Below, piece after piece: positions 27,361 through 34,194 of a stretch of 39,549 nt of DNA. The position numbers and the translations under genes are program-made. The notes under the pieces are model-generated. The model was not told the DNA's origin. It worked only from the letters and a program-made list of their open reading frames with translations, and made no database searches. This DNA is from a virus. The stretch is taken from positions 1-39,549 of IMG/VR virus record IMGVR_UViG_3300029787_000125; one strand, 5' to 3'. The stretch's first letter is position 1, and each line of letters begins with the position of its first letter.

Positions 27361-27692
27361 ATATCGTCCTCGAAGTCATCGAAGCCATCCTGGGTCTTCA
27401 CTGGTGGTGGAGGCGCACTTACCTGTGGCGCTGCTGCTGCCTCATCAGGTGGGAATGTCTCGGCTTGCAGCGACAGTTGCACTCCCTGATCGCCTTGATT
27501 CTTCCACGCAGCCAGCCGCACAGTCACGCCATCCAGGGTGCTATCTTGTTTGAAGTGAGCAGCGATGTGCTTCGCCTGATCTCTGCTCAAATTAATAAAC
27601 CCTTTAAAGTGGGGTGCCCTGTCACTCTTTCGCTTGTCACCTTCTGGGTACAAGCCCCCTTTGGATTTAATACCTAGATCATAGTTCGGCAT
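27351..27692 (-). CDS. ssb: Single-stranded DNA-binding protein with canonical acidic tip
   Basis: 113 residues. A small OB-fold-like N-terminal part (residues about 1-80, with HFKGFINLSRDQAKHIAAHF and VRLAAWKNQGDQGVQLSLQA) is followed by an Ala/Pro-rich linker and the tip DGFDDFEDDIPF, which matches the partner-binding tip of bacterial SSB (DDDIPF). The OB part is shorter than in E. coli SSB. It overlaps the ERF gene by 14 bp, fitting an SSB-recombinase pair. The tip codons themselves form the slippery heptamer, so a fraction of ribosomes should read on into the winged-helix frame, burying the tip. Confidence 0.75.
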   Translation of the reverse strand: MPNYDLGIKSKGGLYPEGDKRKSDRAPHFKGFINLSRDQAKHIAAHFKQDSTLDGVTVRLAAWKNQGDQGVQLSLQAETFPPDEAAAAPQVSAPPPPVKTQDGFDDFEDDIPF

Positions 27693-28344
27693 CGCTATTC
27701 TCCTTTGCTGCCTCTATTTCTGCCTTGCGGCTGTTGTATGCCTGCTTCATCTCTTCAAAGATCGCAGGCTGATGCTCTTGTATTGTGGTAATTGCCCCAC
27801 GGTTATTCGCAAAGACGCCAGATAGATCATCGTGCATCGGTAGCACAACCTCTATCCAACCTTTTAAGAACGCCTTAGCGCCAGCCTCAGTGCTGTAGTC
27901 TTCATCACCAGCGGCCTCCTTGACCGGCTTAGGCTTTGTTTTCTTCGGTGCAGCTTGTGGCTTCTCAACCTCTGCTGCTTCGCCATCGTCATCCTCATCG
28001 GCAGCTATACCAACCGCCATCGCTAGACTGTATCGCTTGGCATAGGTCATAGCAGATCCATAGCCTTGGGCGGTGATCTTCTGTGCTGGCACCGGGACAG
28101 GCCCAGTCGCAATCTCTTCCCCGTACCCATACAGCACAGTCTCTACTGAGATGCCGTTCTCCATCGGTATGGATCTCTGTATGAAGGCTATGCCGTTGGC
28201 GTTCAATGCAGGTTTGGCTGCATCGATCACTGACTTGAGTGATGCAAACCTTGATTTGAACTGTGGGTTTACTTGATCGAACACTGCGTGTCCCATCTCC
28301 GATTGTGCTTTGACAAGCGCCTGCACAAGTGTCTTCTCAGCCAT
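27679..28344 (-). CDS. erf: ERF-family single-strand annealing recombinase
   Basis: 221 residues. The N-terminal two thirds follow the ERF pattern: VQALVKAQSEM, then VNPQFKSRFASLKSVIDAAK, ALNANGIAFIQ, and the signature GYGSAMTYAKRYSLAMAVGI ending in AADEDDDGE. A Lys/Pro-rich linker (about 130-145) and a helical C-terminal domain follow. ERF proteins anneal complementary strands in phage recombination. AAGGAG precedes the ATG. Its neighbours are SSB (downstream) and a RecB/Cas4-like nuclease (upstream), giving a complete annealing-recombination module. Confidence 0.9.
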   Translation of the reverse strand: MAEKTLVQALVKAQSEMGHAVFDQVNPQFKSRFASLKSVIDAAKPALNANGIAFIQRSIPMENGISVETVLYGYGEEIATGPVPVPAQKITAQGYGSAMTYAKRYSLAMAVGIAADEDDDGEAAEVEKPQAAPKKTKPKPVKEAAGDEDYSTEAGAKAFLKGWIEVVLPMHDDLSGVFANNRGAITTIQEHQPAIFEEMKQAYNSRKAEIEAAKENSDAEL

Positions 28345-28354
28345 TAGATTCTCC

Positions 28355-28636
28355 TTAGTTTTGACTAGAAAAAGGGTTTCGACGGTAGCCGCTCAAATCA
28401 GTTCGGAACTGCTTGGCATCCACGCCGTACTTTTTTGTTATCTCCTGCTCGATGTATTCCACCAACTCCAACGGTGCAAGGTCATCAAACATCTTGAAAG
28501 GCATCTGAGCTATGTCGCCCCCACGCCAAGCAAAGAACACCTCACCCACGCGAGGTGCCATCACTAACTTGGGTATACTTGTGATCGACCATATGCCAAT
28601 CATCTTTTCGTATACCGTTTTATCCATTTCAATCAT
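28355..28636 (-). CDS. Hypothetical protein in the recombination operon
   Basis: 93 residues, soluble. It contains an aromatic segment (VGEVFFAWRGGDIAQMPFKM) and a helical LELVEYIEQEITKKYGVD segment, and ends in a basic tail. No family is recognised. It overlaps the upstream gene by 4 bp (ATGA) and lies 10 bp before the ERF start. A second ATG three codons in is an alternative start. Confidence 0.6.
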   Translation of the reverse strand: MIEMDKTVYEKMIGIWSITSIPKLVMAPRVGEVFFAWRGGDIAQMPFKMFDDLAPLELVEYIEQEITKKYGVDAKQFRTDLSGYRRNPFSSQN

Positions 28637-28875
28637 TTATTTTCCCACTCGTATTCTGGGTAAGCCTTACGAATACCTGCATCAATCAAACCTAAGTAAA
28701 GATTCACGCCTTGCTCGGTGGTTGGCACGCCATGCGCTTCGGTAATCTTCGTATGGAGGTTCGCGGCATCTATTGCCATCTCCAGTTCGAGATCTGTTTC
28801 TGGATTCGTAAACCAGGGATTGTTTTTCCCCCAGGCTTTGATTCGTTCTTTAAAATTTTTATCGACATCAGTCAT
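28633..28875 (-). CDS. Small hypothetical protein in the recombination operon
   Basis: 80 residues from the ATG that overlaps the nuclease stop (ATGA) with GGAGAG upstream; an ATG five codons earlier is less likely. The sequence has a KNFKERIKAWGKNNPWFTNP segment and two short helices. No family is recognised. Tight coupling on both sides suggests it works with the nuclease/ERF module. Confidence 0.6.
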   Translation of the reverse strand: MTDVDKNFKERIKAWGKNNPWFTNPETDLELEMAIDAANLHTKITEAHGVPTTEQGVNLYLGLIDAGIRKAYPEYEWENK

Positions 28876-29738
28876 GCTATCTCTCTCCACTGATCACAAA
28901 ACTCTGCCACTCGGCACCAGTTCTGATCGCACCTGACATGCACGCCTTCCCGAACCTCTACTTCGTGCTCCTTGCTATCCGCCAGTCCCTGGGTTTTCAG
29001 GTATGCTTCGGCATCTTCCATCGAATCGAAAACTCTCAGCGCACGTTTGTTTGTTGTTTTTTTCGCAGCATAAGTCGTTGGACGAGTCCACCGCTCTATG
29101 TCTGTGCAAGGTGGTAATAGTTCGTCGTTGAAGTTCGCAAACTCTGCATCCTGATGCAGCGATATGCGCTCTGCCATGTAGCTATCCTGCTTCTGGTCAG
29201 ACCAAAGCGCCACATTGATCGTTTGAATTGGTGCAGGAGGGTAGTTCTCGTTGCGCTCTGCCTCTCTGCGATTCCAATCACGCATCACTGCAATGATCCG
29301 CAGGGATTTAGATCGCACACCCTTGGCGTGACGCATCAGCCAGGCGTAAGCGTTTAGCTGTAGCTCCCATTCAATCTTGTCATGGATCACGCTCCAAACG
29401 CTGGTGCATTTGTAATCAATCGGGCCATCTTGATCTTGCACATCAATAGCGCCACTGATCACCCAACCATCTACCTCAACAAACAAACGCTCCTCACTGA
29501 TCACATCATCACCTGCATGATCTTCAAAGATACGATGCACTGCTGTACCCAGCACGCTCCACATCTTCTCTGATATGTCTTCGGTCAACTCATCCCAGTG
29601 CCGCTCTCGCAGTATGCGAATGCGTGGACTGTCGATCAGTTGCGTGACGGATCGGTGGCTGGCACCACGGGTGTAGTCATCCCTAGAAAGGGCTTTGACT
29701 ATCGGTGCCGACAGGTTGTGATGATTGGTTATCCTCAT
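28872..29738 (-). CDS. PD-(D/E)XK exonuclease, RecB/Cas4-like
   Basis: 288 residues. Nuclease core motifs appear in order: H68 in LGTAVHRIFE, D99 in SGAIDVQD, D108-Y-K110 (PIDYKCTS), and Q127-x3-Y131 (QLNAYAW). The C-terminus has a Cys cluster, C270, C275 and C281 (CDQNWCRVAEFC), and another Cys follows DYK. This recalls the iron-sulfur cysteines of Cas4/AddB nucleases, but the N-terminal Cys of those proteins is not evident. The enzyme probably resects DNA ends to give single strands for the ERF protein encoded downstream in the same operon. Confidence 0.85.
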   Translation of the reverse strand: MRITNHHNLSAPIVKALSRDDYTRGASHRSVTQLIDSPRIRILRERHWDELTEDISEKMWSVLGTAVHRIFEDHAGDDVISEERLFVEVDGWVISGAIDVQDQDGPIDYKCTSVWSVIHDKIEWELQLNAYAWLMRHAKGVRSKSLRIIAVMRDWNRREAERNENYPPAPIQTINVALWSDQKQDSYMAERISLHQDAEFANFNDELLPPCTDIERWTRPTTYAAKKTTNKRALRVFDSMEDAEAYLKTQGLADSKEHEVEVREGVHVRCDQNWCRVAEFCDQWREIA

Positions 29739-30015
29739 CGCGCACCGGCCCCTTTTTGCAGTAGACCCGGACGAAAATATCCTCGCCCTCGTCGTGTTTG
29801 CCGATGTAAAACTCCCGCTCTACCTCGCCTGACTGCCGATCTTGCCATCGCTTGTACGAGCTTCGCGCTGCGCTTAGTCTGCTTGTATAATTTTCCGGCA
29901 AGACGGGTATGTCGAATGCGTCCTTCCAATACATCTCGTCCCACGGTATCGTCGGTAGCGATTCTCCTGGCTGACGCACCTTCATGTTCACGTTCTTTTG
30001 TATTTCTAAACTCAT
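29683..30015 (-). CDS. Hypothetical protein at the head of the recombination operon
   Basis: 110 residues. AGGAG lies 10 bases before the ATG. It contains PTIPWDEMYWKDAFDIPVLP, a helical RLSAARSSYKRWQDRQSGEV part and a strand-rich FYIGKHDEGEDIFVRVYCKK part. The balanced composition supports this frame over the competing Arg-rich frame that covers the same DNA. It overlaps the nuclease start by 56 bp. No family is recognised. Confidence 0.65.
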   Translation of the reverse strand: MSLEIQKNVNMKVRQPGESLPTIPWDEMYWKDAFDIPVLPENYTSRLSAARSSYKRWQDRQSGEVEREFYIGKHDEGEDIFVRVYCKKGPVRDEDNQSSQPVGTDSQSPF

Positions 30016-30091
30016 AAGTCAAAGACTCCTCATTGAAGAACATCTCTCCTTGCTCCTCGCTTTCCAGTACATAGTTTCCAATTTTGCTCAT
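29735..30091 (-). CDS. Uncertain overlapping frame with a strong ribosome site
   Basis: The ATG at 30091 has GGAGG five bases upstream and lies about 16 bases after the predicted leftward promoter start, which favours a real first cistron. The first 37 residues (MSKIGNYVLESEEQGEMFFN) look protein-like. From about residue 38 the frame lies over the gene at 29683-30015 and becomes Arg-rich (RIRHTRLAGKLYKQTKRSAK), which looks like a shadow. Either a short N-terminal gene has been shifted into the next frame, or two frames truly overlap. Confidence 0.3.
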   Translation of the reverse strand: MSKIGNYVLESEEQGEMFFNEESLTYEFRNTKEREHEGASARRIATDDTVGRDVLEGRIRHTRLAGKLYKQTKRSAKLVQAMARSAVRRGRAGVLHRQTRRGRGYFRPGLLQKGAGAR

Positions 30092-30107
30092 GCAAACCTC
30101 CATCAGG

Positions 30108-30143
30108 TTGCAAAGTATAACGACACACGTTATGTTGTGCAAC
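30108..30143. promoter_or_regulatory. Interleaved divergent promoters with two inverted repeats
   Basis: Rightward: TTGCAA (30108-30113), 17 bp, TATGTT (30131-30136), predicting a start near the ATG at 30144. Leftward: TTGCAC (30142-30137), 17 bp, TATACT (30119-30114), predicting a start about 16 bases before the ATG at 30091. Two inverted repeats overlie these elements: ATAACG/CGTTAT (30117-30122 and 30128-30133) and ATGTTG/CAACAT (30132-30137 and 30140-30145). The hexamers are only 3-5 of 6 matches, so this is a candidate. It is the only divergent gene boundary in the window. Confidence 0.5.
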
Positions 30144-30491
30144 ATGTTTGAGGCAACAATACTTGGAGAACCTGCATCGAAAGCCAACTCGCGTAGAATG
30201 GTAACGATAGCAGGACGTGCTCGATTGATCAAAAGCCAGAAGGCGATTGATTACGTTGCAGCTTTCAACAAGCAATGTCCCAAGCTAGATGAACTGCTCG
30301 AAGGTGACGTGAAAGTCACCATGACAATCTACTACCGCACTCGCAGGCCAGACCTGGATGAGTCAGTGATACTCGATTGTTTGGAGGGGTGTGCTTACAA
30401 GAACGACAGGCAGGTGAAAGAGAAGCATATCTATCACGGCTTGGACAAAGAGAATCCCAGAGCAGAGATCATCATTGAACCTATCGGATAA
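30144..30491 (+). CDS. rusA: RusA-like Holliday-junction resolvase
   Basis: 115 residues from ATG 30144; an upstream in-frame ATG at 30084 would run through the control region. After an N-terminal strand (FEATILGEPASKANSRRMV) comes the acidic signature RRPDLDESVILDCLEGCAYK followed by NDRQVKEKHIYHG. The PDLD pair and the later Asp are the metal-binding residues of RusA-type nucleases, which resolve recombination junctions and branched DNA before packaging. No ribosome site precedes ATG 30144, and the predicted transcript may be leaderless. Confidence 0.8.
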   Translation: MFEATILGEPASKANSRRMVTIAGRARLIKSQKAIDYVAAFNKQCPKLDELLEGDVKVTMTIYYRTRRPDLDESVILDCLEGCAYKNDRQVKEKHIYHGLDKENPRAEIIIEPIG

Positions 30492-30510
30492 TAAGGAGCT
30501 AGTAATCAAG

Positions 30511-30762
30511 ATGCTCGAACAGACGATCAAGGATTTGAACGATCCGATTCAGTCTGTGCGGGAGGATGCACTGAGATACATGATGAAGTTTGATGCCTGG
30601 GATGTTTGCCGAGATAACAACGTCGATGAAGGCGTGGCGGCAAAGTTCTTCGAGATCACCTACAAGGTAGCGAGCGAAGACAAAGGTATCAGGCGTCAGA
30701 AGGCAGTGATGGATGGGGTGAAGGAACTAAGGAGAACAGTCATAGAAGGCTATCGAATCTGA
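30511..30762 (+). CDS. Small helical protein, function unknown
   Basis: 83 residues from ATG 30511, preceded by AAGGAG; a TTG at 30475 is an alternative start within the resolvase gene. The sequence DPIQSVREDALRYMMKFDAW is helical and resembles phage proteins found beside replication genes. The 3' end carries the first of the repeats at 30744-30804. Confidence 0.6.
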   Translation: MLEQTIKDLNDPIQSVREDALRYMMKFDAWDVCRDNNVDEGVAAKFFEITYKVASEDKGIRRQKAVMDGVKELRRTVIEGYRI

Positions 30763-30804
30763 AAGCTACCGATCAACTTTAAGAGTTGATTAGAAAGCTA
30801 TCGT
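30744..30804 (+). repeat. Three iteron-like repeats flanking a hairpin
   Basis: A 13-bp motif occurs at 30744-30756 (AGAAGGCTATCGA), 30760-30772 (TGAAAGCTACCGA) and 30792-30804 (AGAAAGCTATCGT). Start-to-start spacing is 16 and 32 bp. Between copies two and three is a perfect 7-bp inverted repeat, ATCAACT (30772-30778) and AGTTGAT (30784-30790). The block lies just upstream of the primase-helicase gene. It could be a replication-initiator site or an operator. An AT-rich CTATAAATAT follows at 30815-30824. Confidence 0.6.
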
Positions 30805-30855
30805 CGTTTGCCTTCTATAAATATCACAGACCAAAATGATTCACAAGGAGGCAAG

Positions 30856-32631
30856 ATGAATCAATTAAACGAGGACGATTTCGAGTATTTTTTAACAAGT
30901 CGGGGTGAAGGGAGGCATGTCTGTCCACTGTGTTCAGGCGACAGAAAGAAAAAGAATCAACGCACACTCGATGTCGATCACGTCAGCGACGGCTTGGTGT
31001 ACAAGTGCTGGCATTGTGAGGTATCGGGTAAGGTGAAGGATAATCCATTCGATGACTTTGACATTGATCCCCCAGCTAAGGTGCAAGCGATCAGTGTCCC
31101 AAAGCAAAACGATTCGCTTGTTGCCGATAACTTCCTGCGCCTTCGAGGCATAGACCCGGATCGCATACGCCATCTCAATGTGGTGGGCGGCACTCACTAC
31201 TTTCACAACGCTGGTGATGTGTCAGCTATCGGCTTTGCGTATCAAGACAAGTCAGCGATCAAGTGGCGCAGTACTGAAGGCAAGAACTTCATACAGGATG
31301 GGTCTGCTCAGAACCTGTGGAACATAGAGTCAGCAGCAGAGCAGCACACCACGGTCATCATCACTGAGGGTGAGCTTGATTGCTGCGCTATCTCTGACGC
31401 TCTCGGCACTCGCCCTGATCACCTGGTCGTATCTGTACCCAGCGGTGCCCCTCAAAAGGTGAGTAACCGCAAGGTTGATCCAGCGGAGGACAGAAAGTTC
31501 GGATACCTATGGAAAGCAAAATCTGTCCTTGATCAAGCAGACAAGATCATTCTGGCAATGGACTCTGATGAGCCTGGAGAGGCGCTGGGCGAGGAGATAA
31601 TGAGGCGTGTGGGTAGGGCAAAGTGCTACCACTTAGAGCTACCAGAGGGCTGCAAGGACGCCAACGATGCGCTTATTAATCATGGTGCAGATTATTTAGC
31701 AGAGTTGATCGATTGTGCGGTGCCAACTCCACTGGTTGGGGTTTACAGTGCAGATGACTACAGTGAAGACGTGGCTTTCCTGTATGAACGAGGGCTGATG
31801 CAGGGCAAGAGCACTGGGTTTACAGGTCTTGATGACGTGTACACCGTTCTGCAAGGTCAGCTTACGGTAGTCACGGGTATGCCAGGGTCAGGCAAGTCAG
31901 AGTTTATCGATGCGGTGCTTGTCAATCTGGCAGAGCAGCACGATTGGAAGTTCGCTATCGCCAGCTTCGAGAACCCACCTCCTCTGCACATCATCAAGCT
32001 GAGCGAGAAGAGAGCACGCAAGCCTTTCTTTATGGGCAACACAGAGCGTATGTCTCAGGAGGAGATGAGCGAGGCTAAATCATGGGTCAACGATCACTTC
32101 GCGTTTCTTGATAGTAAGGATGGTGAGCCAGCCACCATCGACTCGATCATAGATCGCACCAAGCAAGCCGTCATGCGGCTGGGATGCCGGGGTCTGGTGA
32201 TCGATCCGTATAACTACATTGCTCAAGGGAACACAGAACAAGAGAGCCATGCGATCAGTGAGATGCTGACACGCATGGTGCAGTTCGCCCGATCCTGTGA
32301 CCTGCATATATGGTTCATCGCGCACCCCGCAAAGATGAGGGCGAATGACAACGGGCAGATGCCTATACCAAACGGCAATCACATCAGTGGATCTGCTGCA
32401 TGGTTTGCGAAGTCAGACTGTGGACTTACGGTGCATCGCACTGGTGAGCACATCGAGGTGCATTCGTGGAAGTGTCGATTCAAATGGATAGGATCGATAG
32501 GCCATGCGAAGTTGAGCTACGATCCAGTGAATGGGCGATATAAAGATTTTGTTGAATGGGATGAGGCAGAGGCCAATCCTGTTCGGACAGTGAGGAATTT
32601 TAATGAAACGAAAGACGAATGGGACATCTGA
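30856..32631 (+). CDS. Primase-helicase (TOPRIM primase plus hexameric helicase, T7 gp4/Twinkle type)
   Basis: 591 residues from ATG 30856, chosen because AAGGAGG precedes it; a TTG 48 bases upstream is inferior. A zinc ribbon holds C23, C26, C51 and C54. A TOPRIM domain follows, with TVIITEGELDCCAI and IILAMDSDEPGE. The RecA-like helicase has Walker A GMPGSGKS (341-348, Lys347), Walker B GLVIDPYNYI, the IWFIAHPAKM segment and a HISGSAAWFAKSDCGLTVHR motif. The protein unwinds the fork and primes lagging-strand synthesis. No DNA polymerase lies in the window, so that gene should be elsewhere in the genome. Confidence 0.93.
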   Translation: MNQLNEDDFEYFLTSRGEGRHVCPLCSGDRKKKNQRTLDVDHVSDGLVYKCWHCEVSGKVKDNPFDDFDIDPPAKVQAISVPKQNDSLVADNFLRLRGIDPDRIRHLNVVGGTHYFHNAGDVSAIGFAYQDKSAIKWRSTEGKNFIQDGSAQNLWNIESAAEQHTTVIITEGELDCCAISDALGTRPDHLVVSVPSGAPQKVSNRKVDPAEDRKFGYLWKAKSVLDQADKIILAMDSDEPGEALGEEIMRRVGRAKCYHLELPEGCKDANDALINHGADYLAELIDCAVPTPLVGVYSADDYSEDVAFLYERGLMQGKSTGFTGLDDVYTVLQGQLTVVTGMPGSGKSEFIDAVLVNLAEQHDWKFAIASFENPPPLHIIKLSEKRARKPFFMGNTERMSQEEMSEAKSWVNDHFAFLDSKDGEPATIDSIIDRTKQAVMRLGCRGLVIDPYNYIAQGNTEQESHAISEMLTRMVQFARSCDLHIWFIAHPAKMRANDNGQMPIPNGNHISGSAAWFAKSDCGLTVHRTGEHIEVHSWKCRFKWIGSIGHAKLSYDPVNGRYKDFVEWDEAEANPVRTVRNFNETKDEWDI

Positions 32632-33079
32632 TGAGATTACAATGGATGTGGGCAATCCGAAACTGCATGAGAGACATGATGTGGTGTTGGAAAAAACAGA
32701 CGGAGAAGTGGTATCGAAAGCCAGGGTAACTGATCAACTTGAGATTGATCGCTTATTGCTAACAGATAAGATCACAAGCCTGGAGCACAAGGCGGCTGAG
32801 TATATGCTGCAAGTGTTTGTAGACGCTGGGGTTTTTGTAAAGACCGTCAACATGAACGCCATCTCTTCTGGCAGGTTTGCCAAGAGTAATTATAACTATG
32901 GGTTGTTGAGGTTCCGAGACACGGCGGGGGTGATTGAAGAGGCGGTGGGTGATGATGCTGCTGTTATGGTATTCAATGCCATCGCTAAGGATCTGCCAGT
33001 GTTGGAAAACGAGCTACCGTTTTTTCGACTAGCGATGCAGGCGCTGGACAGAAACTACATCAAAGGATCGTTCGACTGA
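32603..33079 (+). CDS. Hypothetical protein following the helicase
   Basis: 158 residues. It overlaps the helicase by 29 bp, with GAGG upstream of its ATG. The first 45 residues are polar; then come helices (LTDKITSLEHKAAEYMLQVF) and an SSGRFAKSNYNYGLLRFRDT segment. No family is recognised. It is the last gene before a terminator, so it belongs to the replication transcript. Confidence 0.65.
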   Translation: MKRKTNGTSDEITMDVGNPKLHERHDVVLEKTDGEVVSKARVTDQLEIDRLLLTDKITSLEHKAAEYMLQVFVDAGVFVKTVNMNAISSGRFAKSNYNYGLLRFRDTAGVIEEAVGDDAAVMVFNAIAKDLPVLENELPFFRLAMQALDRNYIKGSFD

Positions 33080-33146
33080 GCACTTGCAATTCCAGAACGG
33101 TCTGAGAGAATCCACGCGACAGTCTCTCCTTAACTGTCATCCCTAG

Positions 33147-33184
33147 CCCCCGGTCATCGCCTCCATTGTGACCGGGGGTTTTCT
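33147..33184 (+). terminator. Rho-independent terminator of the replication operon
   Basis: CCCCCGGTCA (33147-33156) pairs perfectly with TGACCGGGGG (33169-33178), 10 bp with a 12-nt loop, followed by TTTTCTTTT. It stands 67 bases after the last rightward gene. Confidence 0.92.
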
Positions 33185-33187
33185 TTT

Positions 33188-33260
33188 AGGGCCGCATGTC
33201 GGCTTTATGGGTATCACACTGGGCCGCATTGCGGATTCTATCAGGGCCGTATGTCGGCCT
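33188..33260. repeat. Three GGGCCG palindromic repeats
   Basis: GGGCCGCATGTCGGC at 33189, GGGCCGCATTGCGGA at 33221 and GGGCCGTATGTCGGCC at 33244. Each can form a small hairpin of 4-5 bp with a 3-5 nt loop. Spacing is 32 then 23 bp, too irregular and short for CRISPR. They fill part of the non-coding gap 33080-33397 between convergent operons. No coding frame of note is seen in that gap. Confidence 0.6.
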
Positions 33261-33342
33261 AGCTTTGTTTGAATGTGCCAGTTGATCGGATTGAGCCGTG
33301 AATATGGGGCAGCTACTTCATCCGATCTCTTTCACAGAGGAG

Positions 33343-33365
33343 GCTGGGTTATGTTCAAGCCCAGC
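33343..33365. other. Isolated hairpin in the convergent intergenic gap
   Basis: GCTGGG (33343-33348) and CCCAGC (33360-33365) form a 6-bp stem with an 11-nt loop. It lies downstream of the last leftward gene but has no T-run in either direction, so a terminator role is not supported. Confidence 0.4.
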
Positions 33366-33397
33366 AGCACCTGACGCTGACACTCGCCTTGTGCATC

Positions 33398-33637
33398 CTA
33401 GCCCCCAAGTCCTCGTGTTTTTTTGACCGACATGCCACCAATCTCGTAGCCATCAGTAATCTCTGGCAAAGATTGGATGTCGGATATCGACTTGTCCCGA
33501 TAGTTTGCAGTTATCCAGTCCTCGCTCACATCAGGATCGCGGTACATGATCACGATCTCATAGTCACCCTTGGGATGATCGCCTAGTATCTCGTTTGCCA
33601 ACACCATGATTTGCTCCACGTCATCAAACAGAGACAT
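33398..33637 (-). CDS. Small acidic protein, last gene of the leftward operon
   Basis: 79 residues with an N-terminal helix (SLFDDVEQIMVLANEILGDH) and a strand-rich middle (DYEIVIMYRDP). No family is recognised. It overlaps the preceding gene by 14 bp, so it is translated from the same message. No terminator is evident after it. Confidence 0.6.
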   Translation of the reverse strand: MSLFDDVEQIMVLANEILGDHPKGDYEIVIMYRDPDVSEDWITANYRDKSISDIQSLPEITDGYEIGGMSVKKTRGLGG

Positions 33638-33854
33638 CTTGCTTCTCCTCGACCAGTGAAGCCACCTTATCTTGCAGTCTTGTCCAAGCCTGCTTCAGTT
33701 CGGCCTCCTCTTTTTTGGAGTGGGCGTGACTCCAAAAGCATGTGCCGATCAGGCCATGTATTCTGGGATCGTCTTTGCTCAAGCGGAGCAGAGTGCTAAG
33801 CAGCGATAGCTCATCCTGTTCTAGCTTGAGATACTTTGTTTTTAATTCACTCAT
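33624..33854 (-). CDS. Small helical protein
   Basis: 76 residues from the ATG with AAGGAG six bases upstream; two nearer in-frame ATGs upstream lack that spacing. The protein is a predicted helical bundle or coiled coil (KLEQDELSLLSTLLRLSKDD, KKEEAELKQAWTRLQDKVAS). Overlaps neighbours on both sides. Confidence 0.6.
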   Translation of the reverse strand: MSELKTKYLKLEQDELSLLSTLLRLSKDDPRIHGLIGTCFWSHAHSKKEEAELKQAWTRLQDKVASLVEEKQDVSV

Positions 33855-34194
33855 CGTCATCTCCTTGATTGTTATCAACGGTTAGAAAGTAATCCTTATG
33901 AACCACACCTAACGCTTTGTTGCCCCGGCTATGCTGGGGTATGTAAGTCCTTGATCTGACATCACCAAACTCATCCTTGAAAGTTCGCCAGTGACCGCGC
34001 ACAACATGCAAACGCTTGCCATACTTCTCGACTCGCAAAGGCGCTGGACGCATTTCGATGCCATCCTCCTTGGGCAACTTCACTGTGCATCGGTAGTAAG
34101 AATCGTATGGCGCTATGTTCGGGCGCTTACTCTTGTTACCTTTGTTCGAGTTAGGACTTGCTGGATGCTTGTCCACCCACGGATAGTTGAGCAC
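33847..34194 (-). CDS. Hypothetical basic protein with uncertain start
   Basis: 115 residues from a GTG at 34194. Upstream in frame, protein-like sequence continues for 13 codons (KKTTTISWEILR) to a CTG at 34233, 12 bases after an AAGGAG, with no ATG, GTG or TTG between; the longer form may be the true product. The body is basic with YRCTVKLPKEDGIEMRPAPL and RLHVVRGHWRTFKDEFGDVR segments, possibly nucleic-acid binding. No family is recognised. The tail is acidic (NNQGDDDE). Confidence 0.55.
   Translation of the reverse strand: MLNYPWVDKHPASPNSNKGNKSKRPNIAPYDSYYRCTVKLPKEDGIEMRPAPLRVEKYGKRLHVVRGHWRTFKDEFGDVRSRTYIPQHSRGNKALGVVHKDYFLTVDNNQGDDDE

Noticed and set aside
27441-27460. CTGATGAG-like sequence on the - strand within the SSB linker
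   Set aside because: It is in coding sequence, without a GAAA core or pairing arms.
33188-33260. Spaced GGGCCG repeats as a possible CRISPR array
   Set aside because: Only three imperfect copies of about 15 bp with unequal spacing of 32 and 23 bp and no adjacent cas genes.
33349-33375. Mini-cistron with a good GGAGG site, ATG and 6 further codons before TGA
   Set aside because: Seven codons is too short to support, and no linked gene follows on the same strand.
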